Translations under genes and position numbers: made by a program
Origin: VRUE01 sp963747765
GTDB taxonomy: Bacteria > Actinomycetota > Thermoleophilia > Solirubrobacterales > 70-9
Assembly (NCBI GenBank): GCA_963747765.1
Contig: CAVVGH010000001.1
Span: 124,001-188,000, forward strand
Reading direction: 5' to 3'
Length of the DNA: 64,000 nucleotides
Notes under the pieces: generated by a model
Database searches by the model: none
The model's input: the letters and a program-made list of their open reading frames with translations, nothing else
Told to the model about the DNA's origin: nothing
Shown: one piece after another, positions 26,285-34,151 of the stretch
Numbering within the stretch: position 1 is the stretch's first letter
Layout: every line of letters begins with the position of its first letter

Positions 26285-26286
26285 CG

Positions 26287-26463
26287 ATGCCGTTCGTTCA
26301 CATTCACTGGTTCGAGGGACGGACCGACGAGCAGAAGGCGGAGATCGCAAGGCGCGTCGAAGCGGCTCTGATCGAGGTGGCGGGCGCTGCCCCCGAGCAC
26401 TGCTGGGTGAAGTTCTCGGACTCGCCGAAGACCGACTTCATCATCGGCCAGCCCACCGACTAG
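26287..26463 (+). CDS. 4-oxalocrotonate tautomerase-like protein
   Basis: 58-residue tautomerase-superfamily protein, shorter than most ORF cut-offs. Pro follows the initiator Met (MPFVHIHWFEGR), giving the catalytic N-terminal proline after Met removal. The pattern TDEQKAEIARRVEAAL and DFIIGQPTD fits the one-domain beta-alpha-beta subunit that forms hexamers. It directly follows trxA with a two-base gap, so is cotranscribed. The substrate is unknown; Trp and His near the N-terminus differ from canonical 4-OT. Confidence 0.85.
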   Translation: MPFVHIHWFEGRTDEQKAEIARRVEAALIEVAGAAPEHCWVKFSDSPKTDFIIGQPTD

Positions 26464-26488
26464 ATGAGTGATGCCTATCCGGTTCGCT
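26460..26488. repeat. Family E 29-bp direct repeat, copy 2
   Basis: Second copy of the string at 16484-16512 (27 of 29 bases identical), starting at the stop codon of the tautomerase gene. Confidence 0.7.
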
Positions 26489-26558
26489 CCAGAGCGCGCC
26501 GCCTTCGACCTCGCTGCTTATCTCCCCTTGGCATGGCTGGGGTCAACCTCCCGGTGTC

Positions 26559-26604
26559 GAGTGGTCGATTGACCCCCACATACGGGGGGGCAAATCGACC
26601 ACTC
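26559..26604. repeat. Hairpin in convergent gap (family D)
   Basis: GAGTGGTCGATT (26559-26570) pairs with AATCGACCACTC (26593-26604); after a 2x2 mismatch, CCCCC pairs with GGGGG. Total stem 17 bp, loop 8 nt. It lies between the convergent tautomerase and ileS genes and may terminate the trxA operon. No second copy was found in the window. Confidence 0.75.
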
Positions 26605-26698
26605 AGCGCCGCGTCGCACACACGGACTGCTCACTCAGAGCTGGGAGGGGATCGGCACGGCAGGCGCCGTGGAACTACTCGTCTGGGCCGGACCAGGG

Positions 26699-26719
26699 CC
26701 CGCAATGGGCCCTTGCGGG
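26699..26719 (-). terminator. Hairpin abutting the ileS stop
   Basis: CCCGCAA (26699-26705) pairs perfectly with TTGCGGG (26713-26719) around a 7-nt loop, directly next to the ileS stop codon. No T tract follows, as is common in high-GC actinobacteria. Confidence 0.45.
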
Positions 26720-29700
26720 TCAGGCGCGGCTGACGGAGATGCGCAGGTCGCGGCCGTCGATGCGCACCGTGAGGACGTCGGCGGCGTCGTAGGCGACCGA
26801 AGTGGCGAGAACCTCGCCGGCGACGTAGTCCTGGTGGGCGCGCGCGGCGTCGAGCAGCTCCTCCTCGCCTCCGAGGGCGAGCTCGATCCGGTCGGTGATC
26901 TCGAGGCCCGCTTCCTTGCGTGCGTTCTGGACCGCGTGGACGATCTCGCGCGCCAGGCCCTCGCGGCGCAGCTCCTCGTCTAGCTCGAGCTGCAGCGCGA
27001 CAGCGTGACCCGCCTCCGCCTCGACCTCGTAGCCCGCCAGGGGCTGCAGCGAGAGGCTGACCTCGTCGGCGCCGATCGCGTGCTCGTCGCCCTCGACGCT
27101 GATGCCGATCTCGCCGCCGTCTGCCATCACCCGGGCGACGTGGGCGGGATCGAGCGCCGCAACGGCGGCGGCGACCTGCGGCATGCGCTTGCCAAAGCGC
27201 GGTCCGAGCACGCGGTAGTTCGGCTTGACCGCGTAGCTGACCAGCTCCGACTCGTCGGTGACGAAGTCGAGCTCCTTCACATTGAGCTCCGCCTTGACCA
27301 GCTCGACGCGAGCCGAGATCGCCTCGCGCTCGGCGTCGCTGGCGACGATCACGGCGCGACGCAACGGCTGGCGCACCTTCGCCTTGGCGCCGGCCCGGGC
27401 AGCCCGGCCCAGCTCGACGGTGCGGCGCACCGCCTCCATCTCAGTCTCGAGCACTGCGTCGAGCAGCGCCGGATCGGGCTCCGGGAAGTCGCGCAGGTGC
27501 ACCGAGTCGGGCAGGCCTCCGAGCTCCTCGGCCGCGCCGCCGGCCAGGTTGAGGTGGATCTCGTCCGCCAGAAAGGGTGTGAAGGGCGCAAGCAGCGCCG
27601 CGGTCTCCAGCAGGCAGTGGCGAAGCGTCGCGAAGGCGGCCAGGTCCCCGTCCCAGAAGCGCCGCCGAGAGAGGCGCACGTACCAGTTCGAGAGCTCCTC
27701 GACGAAGCCGGCGATCGCCCTGCCCGCAGCGGTGCAGTCGAAGTCGTCCATCTGCTCGCGCACCGTGGTCACGGTTGCCTGCAGGCGCGACAGGACCCAG
27801 CGATCGAGGTCCTCCATCTCGTCGGCCTGGCGCTCGCTCGCACCGTCCGCGGGAGGCTGCGAACTCGGCGATCGACCGTTGAAATCGCCCGGGCCCAGGC
27901 CCTCGGCGTTGGCGTAGAGGACCCAGAAGGAGTAGGTGTTCCAGAGCGTCAGCAGGAACTGGCGCACGGCTTCCCCCACGGTGTCGACCGAGAACCGGTA
28001 GCCGGACCAGGGCTGCTGGGAAGTCAGGTAGTACCAGCGGAAGGCATCGGCTCCGTGGGCGGAGATCACCTCCCAGGGCTCGACGACGTTGCCCCTGCTC
28101 TTCGACATCTTCTGGCCCTCGGGATCGAGGATCAGGCCGAGGCAGACGCAGTTGCGGTAGCTGGAGGTGCCGAAGAGCAGGATCGACTCGGCGAGCAGCG
28201 TGTAGAACCAGCCACGGGTCTGGTCGATCGCCTCGCAGATGAAGTCGGCCGGGAAGCGCTCCTCGAACAGCTCCTCGTTCTCGAACGGGTAATGGAACTG
28301 CGCGAAGGGCATCGCGCCGCTGTCGTACCAGGTGTCGATCACCGACTCGACGCGACGCATCTCGCCGTCACAGCTCTCGCATTTGAGCGTCACCTCGTCG
28401 ATGTGGGGACGGTGGAGGTCATCCGGCACCTCTGCGGTGGCTCGCTCGCGCAGCTCCGCCACCGAGCCGGCACAGAACAGCCCGCCGCAGGCGGTATCCG
28501 TGCAGCGCCAGATCGGCAGCGGCGTCCCCCAGTAGCGGTCCCGGGAGAGCGCCCAGTCGACGTTCCCCTCCAGCCATTTGCCGAAGCGCCCCTGCTTGAT
28601 GTGCGCGGGATGCCAGCCGATCTCCTCGTTGCCCGCGAGCAGGTCCTCGCGGGCCCGCGAGGTGGCGATGTACCAGCTCGACTTCGCGTAGTAGAGGAGC
28701 GGGGTGCCGCAGCGCCAGCAGTGCGGGTAGGCGTGCTCGTAGACCTGCTCGCGGAAGAGCAGCCCGCGCGCCTCCAGATCGTCGATCAGGGCGCGGGTGG
28801 CATCGGGATCCTTGACGAAGCGCCCCTCGAAGCCGACGACCCGCTCGTCGAAGGTGCCGTCCGGCCTGACCGGGTTGTAGAGCGTCCCATGCTGCATCGG
28901 GTCGAAGATGCCGTTGGCGGCGGCGACCTCATAGTCGTCCTCGCCGAACGCGGGCGCGATGTGGACGAGACCGGTGCCATCCTCGGTGGTGACGAAGTCG
29001 CCGGCGATCACCGGGCCACTCTGGGGACCCGGTTTGTCGGAGAGCCTGAACACCGGGGCCTGGTAACGGCTGCCGACCAGCTCCTCGCCGGAGATGCGGC
29101 CGACGATCTCCGCGCCCTCGCCCAGCACCTGCTCGACCAGCGGCTCGGCCAGGACCAGAACCTCGCCGCCGACCCTGGCGCGCACGTAGGCGACGCCCGG
29201 AGCGACGGCGACGGCGACGTTGCCGGGCAACGTCCAGGGTGTCGTCGTCCAGACCAGCAGCGACTCGCCCGCCGGCTCGCCATCCTCGCCGAGCAGCGGG
29301 AAGCGAACGAAGATGCTCGGGTCCTCCACGTCCTGGTAGCCGAGCGCCACCTCGTGGGACGACAGCGCGGTGCCGCAGCGCGGGCAGTACGGGACGACCT
29401 TGTGGCCCTCGTAGAGGAGGTCCTTCCTCCAGAGCTCGCTCAGCGACCACCAGACCGACTCGATGTAGTCGTTCTCGAGCGTCACGTAGGGGTCGTCGAG
29501 GTCGATCCAGAAGCCGATCCGCTCGGTGAGGCGGTTCCACTCCTCGACGTACTCGAAGACCGACTCGCGGCAGCGCTCGTTGAACTTGGCGATCCCGAAG
29601 TCCTCGATCTCCTGCTTGGAGGAGATCCCGAGCTGCTTCTCGACCTCCAGCTCGACCGGCAGCCCGTGGCAGTCCCAGCCCGCCTTGCGCGGCACCCGGT

Positions 29701-29935
29701 AGCCGCGCATCGTCCGGTAGCGGGGGTAGACGTCCTTGAAGACGCGGGAGAGGACGTGGTGGGAGCCGGGGCGGCCGTTGGCGGTCGGCGGGCCCTCGTA
29801 GAAGCTCCAGACCTCGCCGCCCTCCCTGTTGGCCAGCGAGCGGTGGAAGACGTCGCGCTCGCGCCAGCGGGCCAGCACGCGCTCCTCCAGCTCGGGGAAG
29901 CGCTGCCGGGGATCTACGGGGAGAAAGCCTGACAT
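26720..29935 (-). CDS. ileS: Isoleucine--tRNA ligase
   Basis: Class I synthetase of 1071 residues. The HIGH motif is PGSHH (residues 56-60) inside GPPTANGRPGSHH, and KMSKS is near residue 609. The editing domain with WTTTPWTLPGNVA lies near 225-245, and zinc-type Cys pairs occur near 185 and 505. The GRPGSHH form and the long C-terminal domain resemble the eukaryote-like type 2 IleRS, many of which are naturally tolerant of mupirocin; that property is inference here. No T-box leader is possible, as only 38 bp separate its start from the divergent SDR. Confidence 0.96.
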   Translation of the reverse strand: MSGFLPVDPRQRFPELEERVLARWRERDVFHRSLANREGGEVWSFYEGPPTANGRPGSHHVLSRVFKDVYPRYRTMRGYRVPRKAGWDCHGLPVELEVEKQLGISSKQEIEDFGIAKFNERCRESVFEYVEEWNRLTERIGFWIDLDDPYVTLENDYIESVWWSLSELWRKDLLYEGHKVVPYCPRCGTALSSHEVALGYQDVEDPSIFVRFPLLGEDGEPAGESLLVWTTTPWTLPGNVAVAVAPGVAYVRARVGGEVLVLAEPLVEQVLGEGAEIVGRISGEELVGSRYQAPVFRLSDKPGPQSGPVIAGDFVTTEDGTGLVHIAPAFGEDDYEVAAANGIFDPMQHGTLYNPVRPDGTFDERVVGFEGRFVKDPDATRALIDDLEARGLLFREQVYEHAYPHCWRCGTPLLYYAKSSWYIATSRAREDLLAGNEEIGWHPAHIKQGRFGKWLEGNVDWALSRDRYWGTPLPIWRCTDTACGGLFCAGSVAELRERATAEVPDDLHRPHIDEVTLKCESCDGEMRRVESVIDTWYDSGAMPFAQFHYPFENEELFEERFPADFICEAIDQTRGWFYTLLAESILLFGTSSYRNCVCLGLILDPEGQKMSKSRGNVVEPWEVISAHGADAFRWYYLTSQQPWSGYRFSVDTVGEAVRQFLLTLWNTYSFWVLYANAEGLGPGDFNGRSPSSQPPADGASERQADEMEDLDRWVLSRLQATVTTVREQMDDFDCTAAGRAIAGFVEELSNWYVRLSRRRFWDGDLAAFATLRHCLLETAALLAPFTPFLADEIHLNLAGGAAEELGGLPDSVHLRDFPEPDPALLDAVLETEMEAVRRTVELGRAARAGAKAKVRQPLRRAVIVASDAEREAISARVELVKAELNVKELDFVTDESELVSYAVKPNYRVLGPRFGKRMPQVAAAVAALDPAHVARVMADGGEIGISVEGDEHAIGADEVSLSLQPLAGYEVEAEAGHAVALQLELDEELRREGLAREIVHAVQNARKEAGLEITDRIELALGGEEELLDAARAHQDYVAGEVLATSVAYDAADVLTVRIDGRDLRISVSRA

Positions 29936-29973
29936 GCGCAGGTGATTCTAGGAGCGAGTAGGCTGCGCGCCCC

Positions 29974-30849
29974 GTGCCCGTCTATGAGTTGAACGGAAAG
30001 GTGGCGCTCGTGACCGGCGCCGCCCGGGGAATCGGCTACGAGACCGCCCGCCAGCTCCACCTCCGGGGCGCCTCCGTGGCGGTGGTCGATCTCGACGCCT
30101 CCGAGGCGCGCGAGGCAGCCGAGCGGATCGGGTCACGGGCGATCGGCATCGCCGCCGACGTCACCGATCGCACTGCGATCGAGGCCGCCGTCGCCGAGAC
30201 CGTGGAGCGCTTCGGGGGTCTCGACGTCGCCGTCGCCAACGCCGGCATTGCCCAGTCGACCCTGGCGACCGTTCGGGGAATCTCGGGCGAGGAATGGGAG
30301 CGGGTCTTCGAAGTGGACATGATGGGTGTCTGGCGAACGGTACGGGCCGTCCTGCCGCAGGTCGTCGAGCGACACGGCCACATCGTCGTCGTCTCCTCCG
30401 CCTACGCCTTCGTCAACGGCGCCGTCAACAGCCCCTACGCGGCTGCCAAGGCAGGGATCGAGTCCCTCGGGCGCTCACTGCGCGCCGAGCTGCGGCCGCT
30501 CGGGGCGAGCGCCGGTGTCGCCTACTTCGGCTGGATCGACACGAAGCTCGTGCAGGACACCTTCGCGCAGCCGCTCGCAGAGCGCATGGCCGGGACGGTG
30601 CCTCGCTGGGTGATGGCGCGCCTGGACCCGAGCGAGGCCGGTGCGACGATCGTCAGCGGCATCGAGGAACGGGCGCCGCGCAGCTTCGCGCCGAAGTGGT
30701 GGCGCTACGTGTCGGCGTTCCGCGGCCTCATCAACCCGCTGCTCGACCGCCGCTTCGAGAGCAAGGCGGAGATGGTCGAGATCGTGCGCGAGGTCGAGGC
30801 GGCGACGGACGAGCAGGGCGCGGGCGCGGCCTCAGCCGCCCGGCGGTAG
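29974..30849 (+). CDS. Short-chain dehydrogenase/reductase
   Basis: Classical NAD(P)-dependent SDR of 291 residues. The cofactor motif is TGAARGIGYE (about 14-23), VDLDAS follows, NAG is in VANAGIAQS, and the catalytic Ser-Tyr-Lys is in VVSSAYAFVNGAVNSPYAAAK. D in VVDLD suggests NAD preference. The C-terminal 40 residues are extended relative to minimal SDRs. GTG start. Substrate is unknown. It is divergent from ileS and has no cotranscribed partner. Confidence 0.88.
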   Translation: MPVYELNGKVALVTGAARGIGYETARQLHLRGASVAVVDLDASEAREAAERIGSRAIGIAADVTDRTAIEAAVAETVERFGGLDVAVANAGIAQSTLATVRGISGEEWERVFEVDMMGVWRTVRAVLPQVVERHGHIVVVSSAYAFVNGAVNSPYAAAKAGIESLGRSLRAELRPLGASAGVAYFGWIDTKLVQDTFAQPLAERMAGTVPRWVMARLDPSEAGATIVSGIEERAPRSFAPKWWRYVSAFRGLINPLLDRRFESKAEMVEIVREVEAATDEQGAGAASAARR

Positions 30850-30867
30850 CCACAGCTGGCTAATGGA

Positions 30868-31182
30868 CCTCCCGTAAACGTTCGACCCGAAGCCCTGAGC
30901 CCACGCAGATCGCCAGCTCGACCCCGAGCCGGGCGCGTATCGGACCCTGCCTTCCGTCGGGCGACCTGCCTTGCGTCGGGCGAGTAATCGCCGCCTGTGG
31001 CCCATAAGTCGCCCGGCGTCCCAGGTGCGTGCCTTCCCCTGTCCTTGAGGGAAGAAGGCGCTGCCGGTGCAAGGGAGCTCGGGCGCTGTCGGAGCGGAGC
31101 GGATGGCCGGCTTCCGGTCGAACGTTTCGGGGAGGTGCGCTGGTCGGCTTCCGGTCGAACGTTTCGGGGAGGTGCGCTGGTC
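30868..31182. repeat. 37-bp tandem repeat with inverted partner
   Basis: The unit GGCTTCCGGTCGAACGTTTC plus 17 further bases occurs at 31109-31145 and 31146-31182. An inverted copy of about 29 bases (25 matching) lies at 30868-30896. Between them is a small direct repeat, CTTCCGTCGGGCGA and CTTGCGTCGGGCGA, near 30952 and 30970. It fills the 374-bp gap between convergent genes; no gene is evident. Confidence 0.75.
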
Positions 31183-31223
31183 GGCCGCCCGAGCACTGCC
31201 CGCTGTGCTCGACTCCCCAAGCG

Positions 31224-34103
31224 TCACCGGGTGAGGCGCTCGAGCAGGAAGACGAAGGACTCATACGGCGCGCCGGTGGCGCGGCTGAGGCCGATCTCGC
31301 AGGTGCGGTTGCTGGAGAGGTGAGCGTCGAACTCCCGGCCGGCCAGCTCGGCCGCCTGGTCGCGGGTCGCCGCCTCGGTCAGCTCTGGATGGGAGAAGCC
31401 ACGGTCCCCGGCGAACCCGCAGCAGGTCGCGGACGGGGCGACGTGGACCTCGTCTGCTAGCGCCGAGGCGAGCGCTCGAAGGGGGGTCGCGAGGCCCAGG
31501 TGCCGGGTCGCGCAGGTCGGGTGAACCGTGACGGAACCGACCCGCTCGCCGACCTCCAGCCGAGGCAGGAGGCGACCGTGCGCCCAGGCCACCGAGTCGA
31601 GCACCCGCAGCTGAGCCAGGCGCTCGGCGTTTGACTCCGAGAGGACGCCCTGATCTGCATCGGGCGCATCGTCGCCGAGCCCGACGACGGCCTGCGTGCA
31701 GGAAGCGGCGTCGATCACGATCGGCAGCTCTCCTCCGCCACTCCACTCCCAGAGGCGCTCGACCATCTCGTTTGCCTTGTGGCGGTGCGCCTCGCCGAAT
31801 CCCTTGGAGCTCCACGGCAGCCCGCAGCACGTGCCGGCGACACCATTCGGAATCCAGAGCGGCTCGCCGGCGCGATCGGAGACCTCGACCAGCGCGGCGG
31901 CAAGGCTCGGCGGCGAACCGTTCCCGCCAGCCCGCCCGCCGAAGATCTGGTTGGTGCAGGAGGGGACGTAGACGGCGGCGGCACCCTCTCGCGAGGTCGC
32001 CGGCAGGCTCTTGGAGGCCGCCGCCGGAAGCTCCCTGCCCCGTTTCGTCCGCCGCGCCAGCGGGCCGCCGAGCCGCAGGGCGAGGCGCGATACCGTCTCC
32101 ACGACGCCCCAGCGCTCCGCCACCCGCCGCGCCAGGCCCTCGGCGCGCTCGGTGTGACGCCTGCCGCGCAGTTCCTTCACGAGCTCGCCCGTGTCGATCC
32201 CAACCGGGCATGCGAGCTGGCAGGAGCCATCCGCGGCGCAGCTGTCCAGCACGTCGTAGGGGAACTCCTCCAGCAGCGCTCGCTGCAGGGGCGAGCCCGG
32301 CGGCTGGCGCGCCATCTCGCGGCGCAGGACTATTCGCTGCCGGGGTGTCGTGGTCAGATTGCGGCTCGGGCAGACCGGCTCGCAGAACCCGCACTCGACG
32401 CAGGTCGTCGCCGACGCCTCGATGGGCGGCGTCGTTTTCAGGTTGCGCAGGTGGGCACCGCTGTCGCGGTTCAGCAGAACGCCGGGGGCGAGCACGCCGT
32501 CGGGGTCCGCCAGGCGCTTCACCCGCCACATCATCTCCGTGGCCTTCTCCCCCCACTCGCGCTCCACGTAGGGCGCCATGTTGATCCCCGTCCCGTGCTC
32601 GGCCTTGAGCGAGCCGTCGTACTTGTCGACGATCAGCTCGACCAGCTTGGACATGAAGGACTCGTAGCGATCGAGGTCCTCTTGATTGGCGAAGTCCGGG
32701 GTGAGCATGAAGTGCAGGTTCCCGGCCGAGGCGTGGCCGGCGACGCCGGGCAGGAAGCCGTGCTCGCCGAGCAGTGCCTGCAGGTCGCGAGCGCCCTCGG
32801 CGATCCGCTCCGGCGGGACGCAGACGTCCTCGACGATCAGCGCCGTGCCGGGCAGCCGCAGGCGGCCGACGAGACCGTGCAGGCCCTCGCGAACCCGCCA
32901 GGCGAGCCCAATCGCGTCGGGGTCGCGGGTGAAGTCGATCGGGCGGATCGTCTCGTGCGACGCAAGGACCTCCCCGGCCCTCCTGACCTGGTCGTCCAGC
33001 TCGGCGTCGGTGTCCGCGCCGAACTCGACCAGCAGCACCGCCGAGGTGGGCGGCAGCTCTTTCCACTCCTGCGGCGCACCGACCATGTTCCAGGCGGCGG
33101 TGATCAACGCCGGTGCGACCATCAGCTCCACCGCGGTGGCGCCCGAGTCGACCAGGTCGCGAACCGGAGCGATCGCCGCGTCGATGTCGGAGAAGTGAAC
33201 CCAGGCGGTCGTCGTCCGGGCCGGCACCGGCACCGTCTCGAAGACGGCCTCGGCGACAAACGCCAGGGTCCCCTCCGAGCCGACGACCAGGCGACGGAAG
33301 ATCTCCAGCGGCTGCTCGGCGTCGAGGAAGGCGCAGATCCGGTAGCCGGTTGTGTTCTTGATCGAGAACTTGCGGCGGATGCGCTCGCTCAGCTCGCCAT
33401 CGGCGCGGATCTCGTCGCGGACCTCCGCCAGGCCGGCCGACAGCTCGGGCTCGGCGGCGGCGAAGCGTGTGGCGGCATCCGGCGCCGCCGTGTCGATCAC
33501 GGTTCCGGAGGGCAGCACCAGCGTCATCGAGCGGACCGTCGAGTAGGAGTCCTGGACGACGCCGCACCGCATCCCGCCCGAGTTGTTGGCGATCACGCCG
33601 CCGACGGTGGCGATGTCGGTGCTGGCGGGGTCGGGGCCGAGGCGGCGCCCATGGGGCGCGAGGACGCGGTTGGCGTGGCCGAGCACGGTGCCCGGCTTGA
33701 CCCGCGCGGTCGCCCCACCGTCCTCCACCGAGACCGCCGCGAAATGACGCCGCACGTCGACCAGGATCCCGTCGCTCTGACCCTGGCCGTTGAGACTGGT
33801 GCCGCCGGCTCGAAAGACGACCGGGGTGGCGGAGCGCCGGCCGTAGCCAAGCACCTTGCCGACGTCGCCCGCGTCGTGTGCCATGACCACCGCCTTCGGG
33901 AGCAGGCGGTAGGGGCTCGCGTCCGAGGCGTAGCGGACGATGTCGCTGGCGCGTCCAAGCACGCGATCGGGACCCAGCAGGGTCTCGAGCTCGCGGCGCA
34001 GCGACTGCTCCGTGCCGGCCGCGATCTCGTCGGGGGCGCGGTCGGGGGCCGGCTCGGTGACCTGCGGGGCAAGCAGCGACACTCTCTCCTCCAGCAGCCC
34101 CAC
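31224..34103 (-). CDS. FAD-linked oxidase fused to Fe-S domain (D-2-hydroxyacid dehydrogenase-like)
   Basis: 959-residue membrane-peripheral oxidoreductase. The N-terminal FAD-binding PCMH domain (about 35-250) has FRAGGTSLNGQG and GGVIANNSGGMRCG; the FAD-oxidase C domain follows with GHASAGNLHF and EHGTGINMAPY. Two ferredoxin-like clusters (CVECGFCEPVCP and CAADGSCQLACP, about 565-630) and two CCG cysteine-rich modules (GTCCGLPW and ATCCGFAG) complete a GlcD-GlpC type fusion. Known relatives oxidise D-lactate, glycolate or D-2-hydroxyglutarate and pass electrons to quinone. GTG start. It lies 48 bp downstream of the ThDP enzyme in one operon. Confidence 0.9.
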   Translation of the reverse strand: MGLLEERVSLLAPQVTEPAPDRAPDEIAAGTEQSLRRELETLLGPDRVLGRASDIVRYASDASPYRLLPKAVVMAHDAGDVGKVLGYGRRSATPVVFRAGGTSLNGQGQSDGILVDVRRHFAAVSVEDGGATARVKPGTVLGHANRVLAPHGRRLGPDPASTDIATVGGVIANNSGGMRCGVVQDSYSTVRSMTLVLPSGTVIDTAAPDAATRFAAAEPELSAGLAEVRDEIRADGELSERIRRKFSIKNTTGYRICAFLDAEQPLEIFRRLVVGSEGTLAFVAEAVFETVPVPARTTTAWVHFSDIDAAIAPVRDLVDSGATAVELMVAPALITAAWNMVGAPQEWKELPPTSAVLLVEFGADTDAELDDQVRRAGEVLASHETIRPIDFTRDPDAIGLAWRVREGLHGLVGRLRLPGTALIVEDVCVPPERIAEGARDLQALLGEHGFLPGVAGHASAGNLHFMLTPDFANQEDLDRYESFMSKLVELIVDKYDGSLKAEHGTGINMAPYVEREWGEKATEMMWRVKRLADPDGVLAPGVLLNRDSGAHLRNLKTTPPIEASATTCVECGFCEPVCPSRNLTTTPRQRIVLRREMARQPPGSPLQRALLEEFPYDVLDSCAADGSCQLACPVGIDTGELVKELRGRRHTERAEGLARRVAERWGVVETVSRLALRLGGPLARRTKRGRELPAAASKSLPATSREGAAAVYVPSCTNQIFGGRAGGNGSPPSLAAALVEVSDRAGEPLWIPNGVAGTCCGLPWSSKGFGEAHRHKANEMVERLWEWSGGGELPIVIDAASCTQAVVGLGDDAPDADQGVLSESNAERLAQLRVLDSVAWAHGRLLPRLEVGERVGSVTVHPTCATRHLGLATPLRALASALADEVHVAPSATCCGFAGDRGFSHPELTEAATRDQAAELAGREFDAHLSSNRTCEIGLSRATGAPYESFVFLLERLTR

Positions 34104-34151
34104 GGCGACTAGCTCCCTTCGATTCGCTGGGAGACCACGAGGTCGCTCATC

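Noticed and set aside
27005..29932. 975-residue open frame antisense to ileS
   Set aside because: It mirrors the ileS codon bias in a GC-rich gene; its sequence is low-complexity Arg/Gly/Leu and has no domain. The same applies to the long antisense frames at 31779-34112, 6293-8050 and 40191-42281.
29936..29973. T-box leader for ileS
   Set aside because: Only 38 bp separate ileS from the divergent SDR gene, too short for a T-box.
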